A DNA stretch of 5,837 bases, from the NCBI GenBank assembly GCA_030599445.1, contig JAUVOA010000107.1:1-5837 (forward strand), given 5' to 3'. This stretch comes from Atribacterota bacterium. GTDB taxonomy: Bacteria; Atribacterota; Phoenicimicrobiia; Phoenicimicrobiales; Phoenicimicrobiaceae. The translations under genes and the position numbers were made by a program. Shown here one piece after another: positions 1 to 5,837 of the stretch; within the stretch, counting starts at the first letter, position 1; every line of letters starts with the position of its first letter. Under the pieces are notes generated by a model. The model had not been told where the DNA came from. It made no database searches and saw nothing but the letters and a program-made list of their open reading frames with translations.

Positions 1-1
1 A

Positions 2-2419
2 AAACCACAGATCTTAAAAATAAACGACATTCCCATAAATCAGTACAAACCTGATATAAAAAAAGAGATAAAGGAGTATGGAAAAGAAAAACTCCTTAAG
101 ATTTACTATGATATGCTTATAATTCGAGAATTTGAGTCCATGCTTAATTCCATAAAAACCCAAGGATCTTATGAGGGTCTCGAATACGATCATAAAGGCC
201 CTGCTCATCTATCTATTGGCCAGGAAGCAGCCGCCGTAGGTCAATGTATACCTTTAGCTATCGAAGATTTTATTTTCGGTTCCCATCGCAGTCATGGAGA
301 GGTTTTGGCAAAATGTTTTTCAGCTATAGATAAACTAGAGGAGAATGAACTTCTTAAGATAATGAAATCTTATATGGATGGAGACTGCCTAAAAGTAGTA
401 GAAAAGGAACATAAAGGTAATATTAAATCACTTGCCCAAGATTTTACACTATACGGAGTTCTGGCAGAGATATTTGGACGAGCTAACGGTTTTAATAGAG
501 GTTTGGGTGGTTCGATGCACGTTTTTTTTGCACCATTTGGCAGTATGCCCAATAATGCTATTGTAGGAGGGGCAGCGGATATTTCAGTAGGTGCTGCTCT
601 TTTTAAAAGGATTAATCGAAAACCAGATATGGTAATCTGTAATATCGGTGATGGCTCTATGGGCTGTGGCCCGGTATGGGAAGCAATTATGTTAGCCGCA
701 ATGGATCAATACCGCACACTTTGGGATAAAGATATTGGAGGTGCTCCTCCTATTCTATTTAATTTCTTTAATAATTTCTATGGCATGGGTGGCCAGACCT
801 CAGGTGAAACTATGGGTTACAAAATTCTTGCCCGGGTAGGAGCCGGGGTAAACCCTGAAAACTTGCATGCTGAACGGGTTGACGGTTATAATCCTTTGGC
901 AGTAGCCGATGCTATTGAAAGAAAGAAGAAAATTCTTCTCAAAGGAAATGGTCCTGTTCTTCTGGATACCATAACTTATCGTATTTCAGGTCATTCACCA
1001 TCAGATGCATCATCTTATAGGACTAAAGAAGAAATTTCTGCCTGGCAAGAGACTGATTGTATTAGGGGATATGAGGATTACCTTAAGAAAAACAGAATTA
1101 TAACCTCAAGTAAGGTGGATTCTTTAAAACAGGAAGTAACCTTGAGAATTACTAAAGCCCTGAGGTTAGCAGCGTCTCTTGAAATCTCACCCAGGATCAA
1201 TCCTGATTTTATTGAAACAGTAATGTTTTCCAACCAGTACAAAGATAGAATGGAACAACGAACACCAGAAGTCCTTATTCCTAAAGAAGGTAACCCTCGG
1301 GTTAGATCACTTACTCATAAATATCGTTTTGCCTTAGATGAAAATGGTAAAACTTACCCCAAGGTAAAAGTCTTTACCTATCGTGATGCCCTCTTTGAGG
1401 CCATGTTTTACCGTTTTTATGAAGACCCAACTATGGTGGCTTACGGAGAAGAAAACCGTGACTGGGATGGGGCTTTTGCCGTATATCGAGGCTTGACCGA
1501 TGCCCTTCCTTATCATCGATTATTTAATACACCTATTTCTGAAGGAGCCATTGTGGGTTCAGGAGTAGGTTATGCTCTAAGTGGTGGCCGTGTGGTGGTA
1601 GAGCTTATGTATAGCGATTTTATCGGACGGGCAGGGGATGAACTTTTCAATCAGGTCTCCAAATGGCAGTCAATGTCAGCAGGTCTTCTTACTATGCCCC
1701 TTACCATTCGTGTTTCAGTAGGGAATAAATATGGTGCCCAGCATTCTCAAGACTGGACTAGCCTGGTTGCTCATATCCCGGGTCTTAAAGTAATGTTTCC
1801 AGCCACCCCCTATGATGCCAAAGGAATGCTAAATCTCGCTTTACACGGTACAGACCCGGTAGTATTTTTTGAAAGCCAAAAGCTTTATGATATAGGAGAG
1901 TTATTTATTTCCACCGGAGTTCCCGAAGATTATTACGAAATACCGGAAGGTGAACCAATAATCAGGAAAGAAGGAAAAGATATTACTATTCTCACCATAG
2001 GTGCAGCTCTTTATAGGGGAATGGAGGCTGCAGAAGAACTTGAAAAGAAATATAAGGTTTCAGCAGAAGTAATCGACTTGAGATTTATTAATCCTCTAAA
2101 CTATGATTTGATTATTAAATCTGTAAAGAAGACGGGAAGACTTGTACTTGTTTCCGATGCCTGTGAACGTGGTTCTTTTCTCCACACCATTGCTTCCAAT
2201 ATTACCCAATTTGTATTTGATTATCTTGATGGCCCAGTAGTAGTAGTGGGTTCCCGTAATTGGATTACTCCAGCAGCAGAGATGGAATCTGTTTTTTTCC
2301 CGCAGAAAGAGTGGATTATTGATGCAATTCATAAACGTCTTTATCCTTTAGACGGGCATCAAGTTACAACTGATCAGTCTACAACTGAGCAGATAAGGAG
2401 AAATAAAATTGGGATATAA
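2..2419 (+). CDS. Single-chain thiamine-diphosphate E1 (fused alpha and beta) of a 2-oxoacid dehydrogenase-type complex, 5'-partial
   Basis: The E1 family uses thiamine diphosphate (ThDP) to decarboxylate a 2-oxoacid, or to cleave acetoin, and passes the acyl group to a lipoyl E2; it is cytosolic. Residues are counted from the Met codon at 113. The alpha half has HRSHG (58-62), GGSMH (132-136), the ThDP/Mg motif GDGS (179-182) with NN at 220-221, and SGHSPSD (292-298), like HGHSMSD of E1 alpha. The beta half has GEEN (445-448), TPISE (473-477, Glu477 as the likely ThDP-activating Glu), AQHSQ (542-546) and a transketolase C-terminal domain (about 620-740). The frame is open to the left edge, and the upstream codons encode LLKIYYDMLIIREFE, a conserved E1-alpha helix, so the Met at 113 is internal and the true start lies outside the window. 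At least 805 residues agree with an alpha plus beta fusion. The substrate is unknown. E2 and E3 are absent from the window; the next gene starts 39 bases downstream. Confidence 0.93.
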   Translation, partial: KPQILKINDIPINQYKPDIKKEIKEYGKEKLLKIYYDMLIIREFESMLNSIKTQGSYEGLEYDHKGPAHLSIGQEAAAVGQCIPLAIEDFIFGSHRSHGEVLAKCFSAIDKLEENELLKIMKSYMDGDCLKVVEKEHKGNIKSLAQDFTLYGVLAEIFGRANGFNRGLGGSMHVFFAPFGSMPNNAIVGGAADISVGAALFKRINRKPDMVICNIGDGSMGCGPVWEAIMLAAMDQYRTLWDKDIGGAPPILFNFFNNFYGMGGQTSGETMGYKILARVGAGVNPENLHAERVDGYNPLAVADAIERKKKILLKGNGPVLLDTITYRISGHSPSDASSYRTKEEISAWQETDCIRGYEDYLKKNRIITSSKVDSLKQEVTLRITKALRLAASLEISPRINPDFIETVMFSNQYKDRMEQRTPEVLIPKEGNPRVRSLTHKYRFALDENGKTYPKVKVFTYRDALFEAMFYRFYEDPTMVAYGEENRDWDGAFAVYRGLTDALPYHRLFNTPISEGAIVGSGVGYALSGGRVVVELMYSDFIGRAGDELFNQVSKWQSMSAGLLTMPLTIRVSVGNKYGAQHSQDWTSLVAHIPGLKVMFPATPYDAKGMLNLALHGTDPVVFFESQKLYDIGELFISTGVPEDYYEIPEGEPIIRKEGKDITILTIGAALYRGMEAAEELEKKYKVSAEVIDLRFINPLNYDLIIKSVKKTGRLVLVSDACERGSFLHTIASNITQFVFDYLDGPVVVVGSRNWITPAAEMESVFFPQKEWIIDAIHKRLYPLDGHQVTTDQSTTEQIRRNKIGI

Positions 2420-2458
2420 GATTGTTATTGAAGATTAAAATCAGTTCGGGATAAAAAA

Positions 2459-3781
2459 ATGAAGGATAAAATTATTCAGGAATCAAATGGAAGTAATAAA
2501 AGGTCCAGACTTTTTGGATTAGAAAAAATCTATAAATTAATAAAAATAAGAGAGGAACAGTTCAAAAAAACAGAAGAAGTGAATAATCATGTGCATACTA
2601 TCTATTCTTTTAGCCCTTATTCACCTTCAATGGCTGCTTATTTAGCCTGGAAGGCTGGTCTTCAGGCTGTGGGGATTATGGATCATGATTCTGTTTCCGG
2701 TTGTAAGGAGCTAATAAAGGCTTGTAAGATAATTGGTATTGCTTCTACTGTAGGATTTGAATTACGAGTAAATTTTTCCGGAACTATAGTTGAAGGAAGA
2801 AAACTGAATAATCCGGATTCTAAAAATATAGTTTATATTGCTATCCATGGTATTCCTGAATCAAAGTTACCGGAAGCTAAGAAATTTTTAAATCCAATAC
2901 AGATTGCTCGGAATAAGAGAAATAAAAAAATACTGGCTAAACTAAATAATTTAATTAAAAATTACGGGATAGGAGAAATTGATTTTGCGAAAGAGGTTTA
3001 CAATATTTCCCAGGCACAGGAAGGCGGGAGCATTACCGAACGTCATATTCTTTACGCCTTTGCCAGAAAAATTATTCAAAAAACGGGGAAAGGGGAAAAA
3101 CTTATTTCATTTTTGAAAGATAATCTTGATATAGCGCTTTCCGAAAAGATTAAAAAATTTCTCTTAGATGAAAATAATCAATTTTATTTATATGATCTTT
3201 TAGGAATATTAAAAAGCTCCTTTTTAGATAAAATTTTTATTCAACCTGATTATGAAGAGTGCATAACTGTGTATGAGGCTGTAAAGTTTAGCAATTCTAT
3301 AAATGCTATCCCTGCTTATGCTTATTTAGGAGACGTAACTGATTCACCCACAGGCGACAAGAGGGCTGAAAAGTTTGAGGATGATTTTTTAGAGGAACTG
3401 ATTCCTGAATTAAAGAAAATAGGTTTTAAGGCAATTACTTATATGCCAGCACGCAATACTCTTGACCAGCTTTTACGGTTGCAAAGACTCTGCAGAAAAT
3501 ATGAGTTTATGGAAATAAGTGGTGTGGATATAAACAGTCCACGGCAATCTTTTAATTACGCCATAATTCTAAGACCAGAGTTTGCTCATCTAATTGAAGC
3601 AACCTGGGCTCTCATCGCCCATGAAAAACTGGCGAATTATGATGAAAAATATGCTTTGTTCAATAATAGAAATCCGTTAAAAGGCAAATCACTTAGAGAG
3701 CGGATTGTAACATATAGCGAAATTGGTAGGAGAATAGATAGTCGACATCCTGAACTTGTTTACCAAAAAGTAAACTTTTAA
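2459..3781 (+). CDS. PHP-domain protein (putative metal-dependent phosphoesterase) with altered metal ligands
   Basis: This 440-residue protein belongs to the PHP superfamily, whose members hydrolyse phosphoesters (histidinol phosphatase, RNase AM/YciV, DNA polymerase proofreading domains) with a metal cluster. Visible motifs are NHVH (43-46, motif I HxH), MDHDS (74-78, motif II), GFEL (99-102), IH at 129-130, and TERHILYAFA (193-202), resembling the conserved His segment after the insertion in YciV-like proteins. Where an AHP motif is expected the protein reads AYAYLG (286-291), and the final D-x-H motif reads D357-I-N359, so two usual ligand histidines appear replaced. Residues 134-280 form a lysine-rich, largely helical insertion. 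No signal peptide or membrane segment is visible. The ATG at 2459 follows a weak GGG at 2448-2450 with 8 bases between. The gene lies 39 bases after the E1 and 34 before the SDR gene, so a role on a phosphorylated intermediate is plausible. Family assignment is firm, the reaction unknown. Confidence 0.85.
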   Translation: MKDKIIQESNGSNKRSRLFGLEKIYKLIKIREEQFKKTEEVNNHVHTIYSFSPYSPSMAAYLAWKAGLQAVGIMDHDSVSGCKELIKACKIIGIASTVGFELRVNFSGTIVEGRKLNNPDSKNIVYIAIHGIPESKLPEAKKFLNPIQIARNKRNKKILAKLNNLIKNYGIGEIDFAKEVYNISQAQEGGSITERHILYAFARKIIQKTGKGEKLISFLKDNLDIALSEKIKKFLLDENNQFYLYDLLGILKSSFLDKIFIQPDYEECITVYEAVKFSNSINAIPAYAYLGDVTDSPTGDKRAEKFEDDFLEELIPELKKIGFKAITYMPARNTLDQLLRLQRLCRKYEFMEISGVDINSPRQSFNYAIILRPEFAHLIEATWALIAHEKLANYDEKYALFNNRNPLKGKSLRERIVTYSEIGRRIDSRHPELVYQKVNF

Positions 3782-3804
3782 ATAATTTTTTGATATTATT
3801 TCTC

Positions 3805-3811
3805 GGAGGAG
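3805..3811 (+). promoter_or_regulatory. Strong ribosome binding site of the SDR fusion gene
   Basis: GGAGGAG lies four bases before the ATG at 3816. It is the strongest Shine-Dalgarno sequence in the window and fixes the start of the long form, which includes the N-terminal aldolase-like domain. Confidence 0.85.
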
Positions 3812-3815
3812 AAAG

Positions 3816-5135
3816 ATGAAAAATATCTATATAGAAACAATTGCCCCGCTTTTACGCGGTCTAACCTTTGATGGTGAAAAGGGTAATATTAGTATATTTG
3901 AAGATGATTCAAGGAAAGTGGGTTTTGCTTTTAATAAAATTAGATCAGAAGAGATCTTACCCCTGTATTTGAAAGGAGTAGAAAACCAAAATTTACTCAA
4001 AAAGGAACAACTCGGAGAAAAAATAATTTCTTATACAATTAATAAGTTCAAAGATTATATTAAGAAATATAAACAAAAACCAAAAATTGTCATTCTTGAA
4101 AATATTGGCATCTTTTACTTAGGAGAATCTTATGATGATGCGATAAACGTAAAAGATAATTTTGAAGATATCTTAAAGAGTATAAGAGTTAAATCTGAAC
4201 CCTCTGAACCTCAAGATTGCATAGAGAAAAAAAATTCAAAGGTAATAACAGATAAATACCGCAATCGAAGTTTGGAAGAGTGTTGTAATGATGGAAAATC
4301 AAACAGGAATAATATAGTGAAAAATAAAATAGCAGTAGTGACCGGAGGAGCTCAGGGTTTTGGAGAGAGCATAGTGAGAGAGTTGACGAAATCAGAATGT
4401 TTGGTATTTATTGCCGATATTAATGTTAAAGGGGCTAACCAGTTGGCAGAGAAGTTAAATATTAAACATAAAAGGACAACGGCTTTACCAATAAAAGTAG
4501 ATGTGACGGATGAAGATTCTGTTAAGAAAATGATATATGAGATAGTTAAAAAAGCCGGTGGCATCGATATTTTTATAAGTAATGCAGGGGTATTGAAGGC
4601 AGGCAGTGTAAAGAAAATGGATTTTGCTACTTTTAATTTTGTAACTAATGTAAACTATGTAGGCTATTTTCTTTGCACAAAGCATGCTTCTAAAGTTATG
4701 GCACTTCAAAATATACCCAGTAAAAAATATTTTACTGATATTATTCAGATTAACTCAAAATCCGGGCTTAAAGGTTCAAACAAAAACAGTGCATATGCAG
4801 GAAGTAAGTTTGGAAGTTTAGGTCTTACTCAGAGCTTTGCTTTAGAACTTATTGATGACAACATCAAAGTAAATTCTATTTGTCCGGGAAACTTTTTTGA
4901 AGGTCCTTTATGGTCTGATCCAGACAAAGGACTTTTTGTTCAATATCTTCGAACTGGAAAAGTACCAGGTGCAAAAACCATTGAAGATGTGAAGAGTTTT
5001 TATGAGACAAAGGTTCCGATGAAGAGAGGTTGTACCGGTGAAGATGTGGTAAAAGCAATTTATTATCTAATCGATCAAAAGTATGAAACTGGTCAAGCTA
5101 TTCCGGTAACCGGTGGTCAGGTAATGCTGAAATAA
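3816..5135 (+). CDS. Aldolase-like N-terminal domain fused to a D-glucitol-6-phosphate 2-dehydrogenase-like SDR (SrlD/SorD type)
   Basis: This 439-residue protein has two parts. Residues 170-439 are a classical short-chain dehydrogenase: TGGAQGFG (176-183) binds the dinucleotide, Asp201 ends beta-2 and favours NAD over NADP, NAG is at 256-258, and the catalytic tetrad is Asn280, Ser314, Tyr327, Lys331. The segments IIQINSKSG, VGYFLC, KVPMKRGC and VTGGQVM match, from memory, the corresponding parts of E. coli SrlD, which oxidises D-glucitol 6-phosphate to D-fructose 6-phosphate. Residues 1-125 are different: PKIVILENIGIFYLGES (89-105) resembles the end of the class II aldolase domain in rhamnulose-1-phosphate aldolase/dehydrogenase fusions. 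There is no histidine in the first 217 residues, so an aldolase zinc site is impossible. Residues about 125-168 are a charged, probably flexible linker. The start at 3816 is set by a strong ribosome site. An in-frame GTG at 4317 could also start the SDR part alone. The SDR is certain; the exact substrate and the N-terminal domain's role are not. Confidence 0.9.
   Translation: MKNIYIETIAPLLRGLTFDGEKGNISIFEDDSRKVGFAFNKIRSEEILPLYLKGVENQNLLKKEQLGEKIISYTINKFKDYIKKYKQKPKIVILENIGIFYLGESYDDAINVKDNFEDILKSIRVKSEPSEPQDCIEKKNSKVITDKYRNRSLEECCNDGKSNRNNIVKNKIAVVTGGAQGFGESIVRELTKSECLVFIADINVKGANQLAEKLNIKHKRTTALPIKVDVTDEDSVKKMIYEIVKKAGGIDIFISNAGVLKAGSVKKMDFATFNFVTNVNYVGYFLCTKHASKVMALQNIPSKKYFTDIIQINSKSGLKGSNKNSAYAGSKFGSLGLTQSFALELIDDNIKVNSICPGNFFEGPLWSDPDKGLFVQYLRTGKVPGAKTIEDVKSFYETKVPMKRGCTGEDVVKAIYYLIDQKYETGQAIPVTGGQVMLK
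4305..4319 (+). promoter_or_regulatory. Possible internal translation start (AGGAA plus GTG) for a stand-alone SDR
   Basis: AGGAA at 4305-4309 is followed after seven bases by an in-frame GTG (4317-4319, codon 168). The protein would begin (M)KNKIAVVTGG, three or four residues before the first beta strand, where free-standing SDRs usually start, and would be 272 residues, close to SrlD in length. It could also be chance in a purine-rich linker. Confidence 0.35.
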
Positions 5136-5149
5136 ATTATTTTAATTTT

Positions 5150-5155
5150 AGGAAG
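5150..5155 (+). promoter_or_regulatory. Ribosome binding site of the zinc dehydrogenase gene
   Basis: AGGAAG lies eight bases before the ATG at 5164 but only two before the in-frame ATG at 5158. This spacing, and the family start MKTKA, favour 5164. Confidence 0.65.
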
Positions 5156-5163
5156 CGATGATA

Positions 5164-5837
5164 ATGAAGACTAAAGCGGTAAGGTTATATGGAAAAAACG
5201 ATTTGAGATTGGAAGAATTTGAATTACCAGCAATTAAGGATAACGAAATTCTTGCCCATATTATTTCTGATAGTCTCTGTATGTCTTCTTATAAAGCGGC
5301 AGTTCAGGGAGCTAATCATAAAAGAGTACCAACTAATGTAGTAGATAATCCGGTTATAATCGGTCATGAATTTTGTGGTGAAATTATAAAAGTGGGTAAA
5401 AAGTGGCGATACAAATTCAAATCAGGCCAGAAGTTTGCTATCCAACCCGCTCTAAATTATCAAGGGAGTCTTCATGCACCCGGATATTCTTTTCCTTATA
5501 TAGGTGGGGATGCCACCTATATTATCATCCCTAATGAAGTGATGGAAATGGATTGTTTATTAGAATATAAGGGAGAAGCCTTTTACGGCGGGTCTTTAGC
5601 GGAGCCGATGTCTTGCATAATCGGAGCTTTTCATGCTGCCTATCATATAATTCAGGGTAAATATATTCATAATATGGGAATAGTAAAAAATGGAAATATG
5701 GTAATTTTGGCCGGAGCAGGACCGATGGGTCTTGGGGCAATAGATTATGCATTACATAGTGATAGAAGACCTAAATTATTAGTAGTGACTGATATTAATA
5801 AAGCAAGATTGAAAAGAGCTTCCTCAATTCATACTAT
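5164..5837 (+). CDS. Zinc-dependent medium-chain dehydrogenase, SorE/YggP type (L-sorbose-1-phosphate reductase-like), 3'-partial
   Basis: The first 224 residues are visible; the frame is still open at the right edge. It is a cytosolic alcohol/polyol dehydrogenase of the zinc MDR superfamily. Cys39 (SDSLC), His68-Glu69 in the signature GHEFCG (67-72) and Glu147 (LAEPMSC) are the likely catalytic-zinc ligands. The Rossmann loop is GAGPMG (184-189), and Asp210 after beta-2 suggests NAD. The four-cysteine structural zinc loop is not seen. The opening MKTKAVRLYGKNDLRLEEFELP, HKRVP (52-56), GYSF with YIGGDATYIIIP nearby, and GAIDYA (191-196) recall E. coli YggP and Klebsiella SorE, which reduces L-sorbose 1-phosphate to D-glucitol 6-phosphate. 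That product is the substrate of SrlD-like enzymes, encoded just 28 bases upstream here, which supports a shared pathway. The family is well supported; the substrate is inferred from resemblance and context. Confidence 0.88.
   Translation, partial: MKTKAVRLYGKNDLRLEEFELPAIKDNEILAHIISDSLCMSSYKAAVQGANHKRVPTNVVDNPVIIGHEFCGEIIKVGKKWRYKFKSGQKFAIQPALNYQGSLHAPGYSFPYIGGDATYIIIPNEVMEMDCLLEYKGEAFYGGSLAEPMSCIIGAFHAAYHIIQGKYIHNMGIVKNGNMVILAGAGPMGLGAIDYALHSDRRPKLLVVTDINKARLKRASSIHT

Noticed and set aside
71..97. Seven-base inverted repeat AAGGAGT / ACTCCTT with a 13-base loop
   Set aside because: It lies within the E1 coding sequence, has a short stem and no T-run after it, and no known regulatory element matches.
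71..122. AAGGAG followed by ATG at 78, resembling a gene start near the left edge
   Set aside because: The ATG is out of frame with the E1 gene and opens a frame of only 14 codons ending in TAA. The E1 reading frame passes straight through, so this is chance inside coding sequence.
3766..3790. AAAAGT / ACTTTT inverted repeat followed by a T-run, resembling a terminator after the PHP gene
   Set aside because: The stem has one GC pair and an impossibly short loop, and the T-run is separated from it. A strong ribosome site follows at once, so read-through is more likely.
5158..5160. ATG at 5158 as the start of the zinc dehydrogenase
   Set aside because: It is in frame but only two bases from the AGGAAG; the ATG at 5164 has better spacing and gives the usual family N-terminus.
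5531..5752. 73-codon open frame on the minus strand
   Set aside because: It is antisense to the clearly coding zinc dehydrogenase, across the zinc-ligand and Rossmann segments. It resembles no family I know and has no supporting start signal. The other minus-strand frames inside genes 1 to 3 were rejected for the same reason.

Overview
The window holds four tandem plus-strand genes from an AT-rich bacterium. Gaps are only 28 to 39 bases, with no terminator between genes, so this looks like an interior slice of one operon. Both ends are cut: the first gene starts upstream of the left edge and the last runs off the right edge. AT-rich codon choice (ATA, AGA, TTA), purine-rich ribosome binding sites and a sugar-phosphate gene set suggest an anaerobic or fermentative bacterium, perhaps Firmicutes- or Atribacterota-like. 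That placement is a weak inference from style, because the window carries no taxonomic marker.

Layout: (1) about 1-2419, a single-chain 2-oxoacid-dehydrogenase-type E1 component, with the alpha and beta halves fused and both halves of the thiamine diphosphate site visible; (2) 2459-3781, a PHP-domain protein with part of its metal-binding site altered; (3) 3816-5135, a two-part protein with a histidine-free N-terminal domain that resembles the tail of a class II aldolase domain, followed by a complete short-chain dehydrogenase very like D-glucitol-6-phosphate 2-dehydrogenase (SrlD/SorD); (4) 5164 to the end, a medium-chain zinc dehydrogenase of the SorE/YggP type (L-sorbose-1-phosphate reductase-like), with 224 codons visible. 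No stretch longer than 300 bases lacks a gene. I saw no tRNA, rRNA, CRISPR array, insertion sequence or phage feature. Minus-strand open frames are shadows of the real genes.

How they may work together: genes 3 and 4 resemble the enzymes that interconvert L-sorbose 1-phosphate, D-glucitol 6-phosphate and D-fructose 6-phosphate, so the operon probably handles a sugar or polyol phosphate. The unusual partner is a thiamine-dependent E1, which normally works with a lipoyl E2 and an E3 to make an acyl-CoA. E2 and E3 are not in this window. The combination suggests an uncharacterised route in which a polyol or ketose derivative is oxidised and then cleaved or decarboxylated oxidatively. The parts are clear from sequence; the pathway and its substrate are inference.
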